From: Paenibacillus xylanexedens
GTDB lineage: Bacteria > Bacillota > Bacilli > Paenibacillales > Paenibacillaceae
Assembly: GCF_001908275.1 (NCBI RefSeq)
Contig: NZ_CP018620.1
Coordinates: 5,456,001-5,520,000 of the forward strand
Length of the DNA: 64,000 bases
Direction: 5' to 3'
Part shown: one piece after another, positions 26,492-35,300 of the stretch
Layout: every line of letters begins with the position of its first letter
How positions within the stretch are numbered: position 1 is the stretch's first letter
Position numbers and translations under genes: made by a program
Notes under the pieces: model-generated
The model's database searches: none
What the model saw: the letters and a program-made list of their open reading frames with translations, nothing else
Told to the model about the DNA's origin: nothing

Positions 26492-27901
26492 CTACTCCAT
26501 CCAGTTGTGGTGGAAGCTGCCTTCTTTGTCCACACGTTTGAACGTGTGAGCACCGAAGTAGTCACGTTGCGCTTGCAGCAAGTTTGCAGGCAGACGCTCT
26601 GTACGGTAGCTGTCGTAGTAAGAAAGAGCGCTGGAGAATCCAGGTACTGGAACACCTTGTTTTACAGCAGCCGCTACAACTTCACGCCATGCGCCTTGAT
26701 AAGACTCAACGATGTTTTGGAAGTAAGGATCCAAGAGCAAGTTTTTCAGAGCTGCGTCTTTATCATAAGCTTCCTTGATGTTTTGCAGGAACTGCGAACG
26801 GATGATGCAACCACCGCGGAAGATCATGGCAATGTTGCCGTATTTCAGATCCCAGCCATACTCGTCGGAAGCTGCACGCATTTGTGCAAATCCTTGAGCG
26901 TAGGATACGATTTTACTTGCGAAGAGGGCTTTACGCACGCTCTCGATGAATGCTTTTTTGTCACCGGAGAACTCTTCAGTTGCTGGTCCATTCAGGATTT
27001 TGCTAGCTGCTACACGCTCGTCCTTCATCGCAGACAGGAAACGGGAGAATACGGATTCTGTAATCATGGACAATGGAACGCCGAGATCCAGCGCACTTTG
27101 GCTTGTCCATTTACCTGTTCCTTTTTGTCCAGCCGCGTCCAGAATGACGTCAACCATTGGTTTGCCCGTTTCCGGATCGTATTTCGAGAAGATATCTGCT
27201 GTGATTTCGATCAGGTAGCTATCCAGCTCTCCTTGATTCCATTCCGTAAAGATTGCGTGCAGCTCTTCAACAGAAACGTTCAATACGGATTTGAGCAAGT
27301 GGTACGCTTCACCAATCAACTGCATATCTCCGTACTCGATACCGTTATGCACCATTTTCACATAGTGTCCGGCACCGTCAGGTCCAATATATGTACAACA
27401 TGGATCGTCACCGACTTTGGCCGAGATCGCCGTCAGGATCGGTTCAACCAGTTTATAAGCACTTTCCTGTCCACCTGGCATGATGGAAGGGCCTTTCAGT
27501 GCGCCTTCTTCACCACCGGATACACCTGTACCGATGAAACGTATGCCTTTGTCTTCCAACTCTTTACTGCGACGTTGCGTGTCAGGGAAGTATGCGTTCC
27601 CTCCATCAATGATGATGTCGCCCTCATCCAGGTGAGGAAGCAGTTGTTCAATGGTAGCGTCGGTCGCTTTGCCGGCTTGTACCATGATCAAAATTTTGCG
27701 CGGGGATTCCAGGGATGCTACGAACTCTTCAATGGAGAATGAGCCTGTCAGGTTTTTACCTTCAGCTTCTTTCAGAAGATCATTGGTTTTCTCCGGGGAA
27801 CGGTTAAATACCGATACTGAGAAACCTTTGCTTTCAATGTTAAGGGCCAAATTTTTGCCCATGACAGCCAGGCCAATTACGCCAATTTGTTGTTTTGTCA
27901 T
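26492..27901 (-). CDS. gndA: 6-phosphogluconate dehydrogenase, decarboxylating
   Basis: A 469-residue cytoplasmic enzyme of the oxidative pentose phosphate pathway (6-phosphogluconate to ribulose-5-phosphate, reducing NADP+). The N-terminal dinucleotide fold [15 protein letters not shown] is followed by NRS, the NADP-type loop. Substrate motifs are [17 protein letters not shown], the catalytic Lys in [16 protein letters not shown], and the C-terminal tail RRVD-like [10 protein letters not shown]. The length equals B. subtilis GndA. Start 27901 has GGATGGAGG six nt upstream. It is monocistronic. Confidence 0.97.
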   Translation of the reverse strand: MTKQQIGVIGLAVMGKNLALNIESKGFSVSVFNRSPEKTNDLLKEAEGKNLTGSFSIEEFVASLESPRKILIMVQAGKATDATIEQLLPHLDEGDIIIDGGNAYFPDTQRRSKELEDKGIRFIGTGVSGGEEGALKGPSIMPGGQESAYKLVEPILTAISAKVGDDPCCTYIGPDGAGHYVKMVHNGIEYGDMQLIGEAYHLLKSVLNVSVEELHAIFTEWNQGELDSYLIEITADIFSKYDPETGKPMVDVILDAAGQKGTGKWTSQSALDLGVPLSMITESVFSRFLSAMKDERVAASKILNGPATEEFSGDKKAFIESVRKALFASKIVSYAQGFAQMRAASDEYGWDLKYGNIAMIFRGGCIIRSQFLQNIKEAYDKDAALKNLLLDPYFQNIVESYQGAWREVVAAAVKQGVPVPGFSSALSYYDSYRTERLPANLLQAQRDYFGAHTFKRVDKEGSFHHNWME

Positions 27902-28014
27902 CTGGTCCTCCATCCTTTGCTCCAATTAATTTTATTGAAATAAATTCTCAACAATACTCCCATTTTAACGGTTTTATGTATAGAAGTGAACCCCGTGGCA
28001 CAGCTACGCAACGA

Positions 28015-28041
28015 GAAAACACCCCAATCTGCTGAGGTGTT
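28015..28041 (-). terminator. Terminator of the gene ending at 28074
   Basis: The minus-strand stem AACACC / GGTGTT is followed by TTTTC. Confidence 0.6.
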
Positions 28042-28073
28042 CATCGTATTTTCATAAATACGGCCTTATCTTG

Positions 28074-28673
28074 TCATCCTTCCAACATTAACAGATGTCC
28101 AGACAACTGTTTTAAGACTTGACGGCAAGCATTTGCTTTTTCGATATTATCCATCTGCATGGCCGTGTAGAGGCGCTCCAGTTCATCGTCCACTTCCATG
28201 CGCAACAACATGAGCCTCTCCTCACCTTCACGCGAGAGGAACATTTCTTCCATCTCTTCCGCCGTCGGCGCAGGTTCCTTTTGAAAAATGACACGCTGCT
28301 TGAACCCGGACACTTCCACGAGCCGAATCACTTCACCGAATAAAATGTTCTCCACGGTCATCTGCTGATCCTTGAACCGCTTCACAACCGCATGCCCGCG
28401 TGTATCTCCAATCAGCTTCTCCAGCCACTCTGCAAGTTTTGCATCCTTAATGATATAATCCCCAGTCATCTTGTAGTTCCCTGTGCGTGTCTGTTGAAAG
28501 CGGAGCTTTACCAGCTTGCGGCCGGTCCGGACTGACAGGATAAAAAAGGATTCGTCCTCGCTCCAATATAGTGAATATCCCTCACGAATAAGGTCTCTGA
28601 TCAAATTTTGGATATGCCGACGGTTGAACCGCAGCTCCAGATTGCAATATTCAACTTCATAACTCTTATTCAC
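28074..28673 (-). CDS. Hypothetical protein, conserved in appearance
   Basis: A 199-residue soluble protein not recognised as a known family. The first half mixes beta and helical segments with aromatic and basic residues; the second half (from ~130) is an acidic, heptad-like helix rich in Glu, Met and Leu. No cysteine clusters, catalytic motifs or signal peptide. The GTG start at 28673 is convincing because GGAGGGAG precedes it. It stands alone between gndA and the MFS gene. Confidence 0.65.
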   Translation of the reverse strand: MNKSYEVEYCNLELRFNRRHIQNLIRDLIREGYSLYWSEDESFFILSVRTGRKLVKLRFQQTRTGNYKMTGDYIIKDAKLAEWLEKLIGDTRGHAVVKRFKDQQMTVENILFGEVIRLVEVSGFKQRVIFQKEPAPTAEEMEEMFLSREGEERLMLLRMEVDDELERLYTAMQMDNIEKANACRQVLKQLSGHLLMLEG

Positions 28674-28875
28674 GGCACTCCCTCCATCTGTACCGGATCA
28701 ACTCCGGCCCTCGTCTTCAATCGCTTCTACTCAATCGGCTTACCCTATTTTATACTTCATTTTATGTAAGGGTACTTGGTTATTTGACTATTTTTCACCG
28801 AAAGGACCGCCGGATTGCAGCTTTCCGCAGACGCACAGGGGCAAGCCCCCGATTATCGTGATATAACGGACGCGA

Positions 28876-28919
28876 AAAAGGGAGCTCCACAACCAAGACG
28901 GTTGGTGGAACTCCCTTTT
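28876..28919 (-). terminator. Intrinsic terminator of the MFS gene
   Basis: A long near-perfect stem (AAAAGGGAG..CCACCAACC and its complement) with T tail on the minus strand. Confidence 0.9.
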
Positions 28920-28926
28920 CTTTTGC

Positions 28927-30219
28927 TTATTTGGCCGGAGCAGTGCGAAACGGATTGCGGGATAACACAAAGTGCACAACGGCAAGTCCTGCCATGACGA
29001 TGGCACTGCCAATGAATGGAGCCGGATGGCTAACGTGGTCCCACAGCAGTCCGGAAACAATAGGGCCTACAACCATGCCTGATCCCTGCAATGTAAGGAA
29101 AAATCCCCAGATCGCTCCCCGCTCCCCTTTGGGAATTAGTGTGGCTACAAAAGCATTCCAGGCGGGCAGAATCATGGCATAACTGATGCCCACCAACATG
29201 ACAACACCAAACACCACCGGAATGGATGTTATGGAGGAGAATGCGAACAGACTCGCCGCCGCCATCAAAAAACCAACGTTCAGGAACGGTTTCGTGCCAA
29301 ACCTGTCTACCATTTTACCTACAGGCAGTAAGGCAATAACGGTTATTCCACCTCCCGCAATCAGCAACAAACTGTAAAGGTTCGGTGAGATGTGCAGATC
29401 TGTGCGTGTATATAGCGTGATTACTGGACTAAGCAAACCAATGACAAACGACTGCATAAACAAGGCAGGATACACCAGTGGATTAACATTAAGTGTGCTG
29501 CGTACCCGTTGTAGTGTACCCTTAACACTCTTTTGCAGCCGGATGAACGGCGTGAGCAGATTCGGTTTGGCTGGATATTTCACATCACTATTCTTCGCTG
29601 CTTGCTCGGCATGCTCTCCATCAACAATGACACGTCCAGGAAGAATCATGGCCACCAGAATAACGAGAATGGCACAACCCATCAACACGAGGAATATAGT
29701 TCGATAATCATGATGCGTGCGCTCCAGCAACCAGTTCATTCCTATAGGTCCAAGCCCCGTTCCGCCGAGAGCAGCCATCTCCAGCGCACCCATTGCTGTA
29801 CCATTCTTGTTCTGTGGGCCAGACATCGCAGTCACCCCTGTCATGGCGCAAGGCCAGAGCGGTGACGTACCAATGCCAAGAATGAGACAGGCCATGGCCA
29901 GTCCAAAGGCACTTTTTAGAAAAAGGATCATAATAACAGCGATTAAGGTACAGATTAGTGCTGTAACCATCGTTGCGCGGAACCCGATCCGTTCTGCTGC
30001 CCAGCCGGAAGGCGCCCGGAACAGATTATCTCCCAGATATTGAAGAGCAAATGCCACACCAATGACGCCTGCAGACAGACCCAGTATATTGTCCATATAA
30101 ACGGGCAAAACAGCTACCAACAGGGCCCCTTTGATAATTTCAACTAGAAAAAGTGTCAGCCACATCGCGATAAAAAATGGTGATCGCAAAATTTTGGCTG
30201 GTTTTGTATCGGTTTGCAT
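28927..30219 (-). CDS. Major facilitator superfamily transporter
   Basis: A 430-residue integral membrane protein with 12 predicted helices. The MFS motif A-like loop between helices 2 and 3 is GWAAERIGFRAT, and its repeat between 8 and 9 is GKMVDRFGTKP. A charged central loop of ~45 residues splits the halves. The substrate cannot be inferred; drug or sugar export is possible. Start 30219 is supported by AAAGGGG; the frame extends upstream to 30393 but without signals. It is divergent from speA. Confidence 0.88.
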   Translation of the reverse strand: MQTDTKPAKILRSPFFIAMWLTLFLVEIIKGALLVAVLPVYMDNILGLSAGVIGVAFALQYLGDNLFRAPSGWAAERIGFRATMVTALICTLIAVIMILFLKSAFGLAMACLILGIGTSPLWPCAMTGVTAMSGPQNKNGTAMGALEMAALGGTGLGPIGMNWLLERTHHDYRTIFLVLMGCAILVILVAMILPGRVIVDGEHAEQAAKNSDVKYPAKPNLLTPFIRLQKSVKGTLQRVRSTLNVNPLVYPALFMQSFVIGLLSPVITLYTRTDLHISPNLYSLLLIAGGGITVIALLPVGKMVDRFGTKPFLNVGFLMAAASLFAFSSITSIPVVFGVVMLVGISYAMILPAWNAFVATLIPKGERGAIWGFFLTLQGSGMVVGPIVSGLLWDHVSHPAPFIGSAIVMAGLAVVHFVLSRNPFRTAPAK

Positions 30220-30322
30220 TCTTTTTCCCCTTTCGCCGTTCAATTGCCTATTCCCTATCCTTAGTGTAACCGTGGGGAATGTGTCCAAATCTCGGCAATT
30301 CAAAAAATTGTCGATTATACTG

Positions 30323-30350
30323 TTGCATTCGGTTCTTAATTTGCTATACT
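30323..30350 (+). promoter_or_regulatory. Promoter of speA
   Basis: TTGCAT (30323-30328) and TATACT (30345-30350), 16-bp spacer. Confidence 0.5.
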
Positions 30351-30383
30351 CATCTTTGTTTACCAATTTTATTAGGAAGGGTC

Positions 30384-31871
30384 GTGACAGCACTGATGAA
30401 TCACCACCGTACGCCGCTGTTTACCGCTTTAAAAAATCATGCGGCACTCAATCCGGTACAGTTTCATATTCCGGGCCATAAAAAAGGATTGGGAGCGGAT
30501 ACCGAATTCCGTGAATTTATTGGCGATAATGCCTTCTCCATAGATTTGATTAACATCGCACCGTTGGATGACCTGCATCAGCCAACCGGTGTCATTCAGG
30601 AAGCACAGATTTTGGCAGCAGATGCCTTCGGAGCCGATTATACCTATTTTAGTGTACAAGGCACAAGCAGTGCCATTATGACCATGATTCTGTCTGTATG
30701 TTCACCGGGTGACAAAATTATTGTGCCCCGTAATGTGCATAAATCGGTTCTGTCCGCCATTATTTTCTCAGGCGCCAAACCCGTATTTGTTTCTCCTTCA
30801 CAAGATGCCAATCTGGGTATTGACCATGGAGTGACTACACAGTCTATCCGTCGCGCTCTTGAGCGTCATCCAGATGCCAAGGCATTGCTTGTAATTAACC
30901 CGACCTATTACGGCGTGGTTACAGATCTTAAAGAAATTGTTGAGTTGGCACACAGCTACCAAGTCCCTGTACTTGTTGATGAAGCACATGGTGTACTCAT
31001 TCATTTCCATGAGGATCTACCGTTGTCTGCGATGGCAGCAGGTGCCGATATGGCTGCAACCAGTGTTCACAAGCTTGGTGGCTCCATGACACAGAGTTCC
31101 GTACTCAACCTGAACACGAAGAATGGGTTCGTGAATCCACAGCGTGTACAGACGATCCTGAGTCTGCTCACCTCAACATCAACTTCATACATTTTGCTTG
31201 CTTCACTCGATACATCAAGACGTAACCTGGCTCTCCACGGTCGTGAGATTGCACAGAAGGCGATTGAACTAGCTGAATTTGCCAGACGTTCGATTAACGA
31301 TATGGATGGCCTGTATTGCTTCGGTAGAGAGCTGCTGGGTACAGAAGCGACCTTCAACTATGATCCAACCAAAGTAACGATCCATGTTCGCCATCTGGGC
31401 ATTACAGGGTATGAGACAGAGAACTGGCTGCGTGAACATTACAACATCGAGGTTGAACTTAGTGATATGTACAATATTCTGTGTCTCATTACGCCAGGAG
31501 ATACGGATAATAGTGTGGATATCTTGCTGAACGCTTTGCAGGATCTCTCCCGTACCTATTATCAAGTGAACCCTGCCCATGAACTGGTGGTTAAAGTTCC
31601 GGATATTCCACAGTTGATGCTGACTCCACGTGATGCATTCTACGGTGATACCGAAGTGATTCCGTTTAAGGAATCCGCAGGACGTATTATCTCGGAATTC
31701 ATCTATGTCTATCCGCCAGGAATTCCGATCCTGTTACCGGGTGAGGTTATCACCCAGGAAAACATCGACTACATCATCGATCATGTCGAAGTTGGATTAC
31801 CCGTCAAAGGACCCGAAGATCGCAGCGTAACCAACGTTAAAGTGATCGTGGAAGCCGATGCCATTTTCTAG
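30384..31871 (+). CDS. speA: Arginine decarboxylase (Orn/Lys/Arg decarboxylase family, PLP)
   Basis: A ~495-residue cytoplasmic PLP enzyme that is nearly colinear with B. subtilis SpeA, the first step from arginine to agmatine and spermidine. The PLP-lysine motif is SVHKLGGSMTQ; the aspartate binding the pyridine nitrogen is in VDEAHGV. The C-terminal domain (LTPRDAFYG..IPFKES.GRI..E) is typical of the major group. The start is ambiguous: GTG 30384 lies 6 nt after AGGA, while ATG 30396, the family's usual start region, is 14 nt away. It is monocistronic. Confidence 0.94.
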   Translation: MTALMNHHRTPLFTALKNHAALNPVQFHIPGHKKGLGADTEFREFIGDNAFSIDLINIAPLDDLHQPTGVIQEAQILAADAFGADYTYFSVQGTSSAIMTMILSVCSPGDKIIVPRNVHKSVLSAIIFSGAKPVFVSPSQDANLGIDHGVTTQSIRRALERHPDAKALLVINPTYYGVVTDLKEIVELAHSYQVPVLVDEAHGVLIHFHEDLPLSAMAAGADMAATSVHKLGGSMTQSSVLNLNTKNGFVNPQRVQTILSLLTSTSTSYILLASLDTSRRNLALHGREIAQKAIELAEFARRSINDMDGLYCFGRELLGTEATFNYDPTKVTIHVRHLGITGYETENWLREHYNIEVELSDMYNILCLITPGDTDNSVDILLNALQDLSRTYYQVNPAHELVVKVPDIPQLMLTPRDAFYGDTEVIPFKESAGRIISEFIYVYPPGIPILLPGEVITQENIDYIIDHVEVGLPVKGPEDRSVTNVKVIVEADAIF

Positions 31872-31908
31872 AACAACCTCCTTGCGCTGTGCAGGGGATA
31901 AACTTAAA

Positions 31909-31937
31909 GGACCAAGCCCTAGCTTGGTCCGTTTTTA
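31909..31937 (+). terminator. Intrinsic terminator of speA
   Basis: GGACCAAGC / GCTTGGTCC with CCTA loop, then GTTTTTATTTT. Confidence 0.9.
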
Positions 31938-32016
31938 TTTTATGGGACAAGCGAGTTTGCATTTTCCCGTCTATTTCGTCGTTCAAACCGGTGGTGTAAA
32001 TGCTCGTATACCTCTT

Positions 32017-32055
32017 AAAAAACAAACAAAAGGCCCCCTGAGATCAAGGAGCCTT
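32017..32055 (-). terminator. Terminator of the DUF1292 gene
   Basis: The minus-strand stem AAGGCTCC / GGGGCCTT is followed by a T-rich run. Confidence 0.6.
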
Positions 32056-32078
32056 CATGTTATGTTCCAAAAGAATGA

Positions 32079-32396
32079 CTATTCTTGTGATGCAACGAGT
32101 TCGTTGTAAGCCGCTTCAACGCGGTTCCACTCTTCTTCGTCTTCAATATTGTAGAGCACCATTTCCTCGTCTTCTTCTTCCATACGCAGGATGATGCCGT
32201 CAGCTTCAGGATTGTTACGTTCCAGCAGGAGCGCATAAACATGCTTCTCCACGTCAAACGTCTCCACCAAAACCATCTCCACGTCTTGGCCGTTCTCGTC
32301 TGTTAATGTGAGAAGGACTTCTTCATGCTCGTGGTCGTGGTCGTGGTCTTGCCCGCATCCGCAGCCATCGCCGTGTTCATGTGTGTGATCGCTCAT
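32079..32396 (-). CDS. DUF1292 protein (YrzB-like)
   Basis: A 105-residue very acidic cytoplasmic protein. The N-terminal 25 residues form a His-rich HDHDHEHE/CGCG metal-binding-looking tract, followed by the DUF1292 core (LLTLTDENGQDVEMVLVETF..YALL). Bacillus YrzB shares the core without such a long His tract. Function is unknown; metal storage or chaperoning is only a guess from the His tract. Start 32396 has GCGAGGT upstream. Confidence 0.82.
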   Translation of the reverse strand: MSDHTHEHGDGCGCGQDHDHDHEHEEVLLTLTDENGQDVEMVLVETFDVEKHVYALLLERNNPEADGIILRMEEEDEEMVLYNIEDEEEWNRVEAAYNELVASQE

Positions 32397-32493
32397 TGAA
32401 ATACCTCGCTTTATAAATAGAAATTGTGTAACCTTGCATATCGTAACATGTTCAATGACCCAGGTCAATTTAACTCACAGGGTTATTTTCGCT

Positions 32494-33048
32494 TCAATCG
32501 TTCAGCGCTGTAATGATTTTCTCCGCTACCAGGACGTAGCTGCTGTTTGCATTTTCTTTAATATGAAAGCCGACCTGATACTTGCCGGCACGACTGAAAT
32601 CGTACGTAAAATCATATGTTCGGAACCAGAAGTTATCCTTCTGGGTCGTAAGCTCCTGGGACTGGATATCCTTCACCTGACCACTCGGGTTAGTGATCGT
32701 TACTTTCACGGCAGCTACATCTGCTGTCAGACTGTCCACTTGTGAAAATACATTGAATTTCAGCTTACCTACGTTAACGTTGCCAAATACAGTGTCTCCC
32801 TTGAAGAGAAAAATATGTACATTCGGTTTGATCACCGTTACTCTCTTGTTACTGCTGTCCCATTTGACGACGCCTCCGGCTTCCCTGACAGGTACATAGG
32901 TCGTTCCATCAATGAGATAACCTCCATCAGCTGCTTCCTTGCCGTTAATGAGAACACGAATCTTCTCGTTCACCGAATCTGCAAACAATAAAGACCCGCC
33001 GAGCAAGGAGAATACCGTGACACAAAGCAATATTCGTTTCCATTTCAT
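32494..33048 (-). CDS. Secreted stalk-domain (copper amine oxidase N-like) protein
   Basis: A 184-residue exported protein with a signal peptide ending about SLLFA. After it comes a short Cu_amine_oxidN/stalk domain (VLINGKEAADGGYLIDGTTYVPVREAGG..), a module that is very common in Paenibacillus surface proteins, and a C-terminal beta-rich half with no recognised family. No sortase or SLH motif. Start 33048 lies 11 nt after GGGGAGGG. Confidence 0.75.
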   Translation of the reverse strand: MKWKRILLCVTVFSLLGGSLLFADSVNEKIRVLINGKEAADGGYLIDGTTYVPVREAGGVVKWDSSNKRVTVIKPNVHIFLFKGDTVFGNVNVGKLKFNVFSQVDSLTADVAAVKVTITNPSGQVKDIQSQELTTQKDNFWFRTYDFTYDFSRAGKYQVGFHIKENANSSYVLVAEKIITALND

Positions 33049-33176
33049 CCCGTCAATATTCCCTCCCCTGCTGCTAGCTGTTGTACATTTATACTGCAGA
33101 TTCATCCACAAAGTTGCGCTGTTTTTCATCATTTTTCATTTTTTATCCAGAATTTTTTCCACCCCTTGGAATGCAC

Positions 33177-33210
33177 AAAAAGAGGCGATCCTCATTAAAG
33201 GATGCCCCTG
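33177..33210 (-). terminator. Terminator of the gene ending at 33248
   Basis: The minus-strand stem GGGGCATCC / GGATCGCCTC is followed by TTTTT. Confidence 0.7.
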
Positions 33211-33247
33211 ATCTATAATTGTTATATATACGGGATTATACGAAGAG

Positions 33248-33448
33248 TTATGAAGAAGTGTGGCGGGTCAATATACATGGAACGCCCTTGCCTAATGCCC
33301 CTTCAATTCTCATACGTGCAGCATAATCCATTCCTCGCGTACATGGTGTCTTACATCTCTCGCATACATCCGATGTGACCAACTTCATGGATACACGTAT
33401 TTTATCACTCTTTAATGCGGGAGCTTTCTTACCTTTTGCCTTTGCCAT
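33248..33448 (-). CDS. Small basic Cys-containing protein
   Basis: 66 residues, strongly Lys-rich N-terminus (AKAKGKKAPALK) and a CERCKTPC motif in the middle plus a later Cys, suggesting a zinc knuckle. Function is unknown. GGGGAA stands before the ATG. Such small zinc-ribbon proteins are frequent in Paenibacillus. Confidence 0.6.
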   Translation of the reverse strand: MAKAKGKKAPALKSDKIRVSMKLVTSDVCERCKTPCTRGMDYAARMRIEGALGKGVPCILTRHTSS

Positions 33449-33522
33449 CCCGGATTCCCCATTTCCCCAAGTGCTTACTGATGTAATGCATCATATGGGG
33501 ATTCGCCCGGTTGTGTGTCTAT

Positions 33523-33702
33523 TTAGAAAACGTATTTAAATAATAAAAATATGACAAGAAGAATACCTCCGAGAATGAGCCAGTTGCTGATTTCATACCA
33601 AATGCTCTTGCCTCCGGACAGGTATTTCTGTTCATTCTCCTGATGACGCTGACGGTGGGTATCGGTCTCAGAGCCATGGGGTGGTTTGCTAAAATCCATC
33701 AT
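33523..33702 (-). CDS. Small single-pass membrane protein (59 aa)
   Basis: An ORF of 59 residues: a hydrophilic N-terminus rich in His, Gln and Glu, then one C-terminal transmembrane helix (about residues 41-56, WLILGGILLVIFLLF). AAAGGGGAA stands 7-8 nt before the ATG, which is strong support for expression. Function is unknown. The rest of 33449-33844 holds only the ohr terminator. Confidence 0.65.
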   Translation of the reverse strand: MMDFSKPPHGSETDTHRQRHQENEQKYLSGGKSIWYEISNWLILGGILLVIFLLFKYVF

Positions 33703-33793
33703 AAGTACATTCCCCTTTCAGCAGTTTTGTGTAAACTTACTACCATTATAACCCACAATTGAGTGTGAAATTGATTTTTATGCATAAAACACC

Positions 33794-33817
33794 AAAAAAC
33801 CTCCGATTTCTCGGAGG
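33794..33817 (-). terminator. Intrinsic terminator of ohr
   Basis: The minus-strand stem CCTCCGA / TCGGAGG with GAAA loop, then six T. Confidence 0.9.
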
Positions 33818-33844
33818 CTTCTTATCAACAAATAGTATCAGTGA

Positions 33845-34264
33845 TTACGCGAGTTCCACGTTAACATTCACGTTCCCTTTGATTCCTTTGGAATATGGGC
33901 AGTAGTCATGGGCAAGTTTCACAAATTTCTGTGCTGTTTCTTCATCCAGACCAAGGATTTTAACTTCCAAATCGACTTGAAGCTTCACGCCGTTATCCTC
34001 AGAGTCCGTCACCAACATTACGGTTGCAGCTACGGTACTTCTTTCAATCTCAACTTTGTGTTTCTTCAATTGAAACTCCAGTGCGGAGTTAAAACAAGCA
34101 CTATACCCTGCTGCAAACAACTGCTCCGGATTGGTAGCTGTCGTCACTTGTCCTCCGAGTTCTGGTGGTGCAGCAACATCCAACATAAACACGTTATCAG
34201 GGGACTGTACGATGCCTTGACGTCCGCCTGTATTAATTACTGTTGTTTCATATAATGTTTTCAT
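33845..34264 (-). CDS. ohr: Organic hydroperoxide resistance protein
   Basis: A 139-residue Ohr/OsmC-type thiol peroxidase that reduces organic hydroperoxides. Both active-site cysteines are in place: SACFNSAL and HDYCPYSKG, the arrangement typical of Ohr rather than OsmC. The gene is under an OhrR-type operator about 70 bp upstream, but no ohrR gene is adjacent, unlike most Bacilli. The start has AAAGGAG (minus strand) in front. Confidence 0.95.
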   Translation of the reverse strand: MKTLYETTVINTGGRQGIVQSPDNVFMLDVAAPPELGGQVTTATNPEQLFAAGYSACFNSALEFQLKKHKVEIERSTVAATVMLVTDSEDNGVKLQVDLEVKILGLDEETAQKFVKLAHDYCPYSKGIKGNVNVNVELA

Positions 34265-34330
34265 TTGTGAAAACTCCTTTAGTTAATTAGATTTATTTTG
34301 ACTAAAATTTTATCTCATTTGTATCACCAA

Positions 34331-34360
34331 CAATTACATTGTACACAATTAAATTGTGTA
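34331..34360 (-). promoter_or_regulatory. OhrR-type operator of ohr
   Basis: Two tandem inverted elements CAATTACATTG and CACAATTAAATTGTG lie side by side. They closely follow the pattern TACAATT-AATTGTA recognised by OhrR upstream of B. subtilis ohrA. Confidence 0.7.
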
Positions 34361-34448
34361 TGTAAATAGTTAATATAAAAAAATATACTTTAAAACACGT
34401 ATGGAGAATAATTCATTTCTAACCCCGGACAAGCCCAAACCTAAAGAA

Positions 34449-34511
34449 GGTACCCAAACACTGCACTTCATTTTCAAAGTGTCCGTATTTAGGTACCAAA
34501 TCACTGCACGT
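34449..34511. repeat. Imperfect direct repeat pair downstream of an AT-rich stretch
   Basis: Two 20-bp units beginning GGTACC and containing CACTGCAC (34449-34468 and 34492-34511) match at 17 of 20 positions, 43 bp apart. No function assigned. Otherwise 34362-34611 is empty. Confidence 0.4.
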
Positions 34512-34611
34512 ATGTCTTTTTACCGATCCATGCAGATAATCTATTTATTCTCGTAGTCATTCCAATTAAAATCATGCAACTTGTTCATCTTCAAACGTCT
34601 TCCCAGTTTAA

Positions 34612-35298
34612 TTAATTACTCCAGATATCCACTTTCATCTGTGCACATTTGAAATACTTGGCCTCTGCCTTGCTTGTAGTCAGTTTCAAAAGACATTGCA
34701 GTTCTCCATGTTGGAACAACCCACCGCTAAGGTCAGCAGCAACACCGCCATATTGATCATCCGCACCAAGCCATACGGACGGTCTCTCGAACCCAGCTGA
34801 GAACTGTAACCCTGTACAGAGCAGCACAGAGAGATTCTTACGGTTCTGTGCTTCATCTCCTGCTACGCCATGTGTGGTGAAGAACACCATGTTTTGATTA
34901 AAATCCGTGTACGTTCCATCTGCTTTATAGGCACGGACCATACCATACTTCTGATTTACGTTTTGAAAAAAGGTGATTCCGGCCTTGCTATCCTTCGATT
35001 TAATGCCAACTTGAACTGAGATTCCAATGTTCCCGTTTAATTGTAGCGCTTCCAAAGTGATTGCAATTGCGGTTACTTTCGAGCTGTCAATCAGATGTTT
35101 CATTTTCAACTCTGCCGTGGCTCCTGCCGTTGTCGGTGTTGTAACGGTTATGGTCCCTCTGTCGGGCAAAGGCTCAAACGTAGGGGTGCCCACCACCTCC
35201 ACCCAATCCGGTAACGTTCCGTAAAGAAAATCGGCCACAAGCTGTTTGTGGACCTTTCCAAAGGGCACGATCTGACCCGCTGCATCACGTATAACCAT
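34612..35298 (-). CDS. Hypothetical protein downstream of beta-propeller gene
   Basis: A 228-residue soluble protein with no signal peptide. The N-terminal part reads like a regulated strand-rich module (DWVEVVGTPTFEPLPDRGTI), the rest like a concanavalin/jelly-roll sandwich with many aromatic residues (SVWLGADDQYGG). No catalytic motif seen. Its ATG follows the stop of the preceding gene after 2 bp, with GGGGG inside that gene, so the two are coupled. Probably the third member of one operon. Confidence 0.6.
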   Translation of the reverse strand: MVIRDAAGQIVPFGKVHKQLVADFLYGTLPDWVEVVGTPTFEPLPDRGTITVTTPTTAGATAELKMKHLIDSSKVTAIAITLEALQLNGNIGISVQVGIKSKDSKAGITFFQNVNQKYGMVRAYKADGTYTDFNQNMVFFTTHGVAGDEAQNRKNLSVLLCTGLQFSAGFERPSVWLGADDQYGGVAADLSGGLFQHGELQCLLKLTTSKAEAKYFKCAQMKVDIWSN

Positions 35299-35300
35299 CT

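Noticed and set aside
26351..27742. A 463-codon open frame on the plus strand opposite gndA
   Set aside because: It is antisense to a textbook gene, has no ribosome site and its composition is that of a codon shadow.
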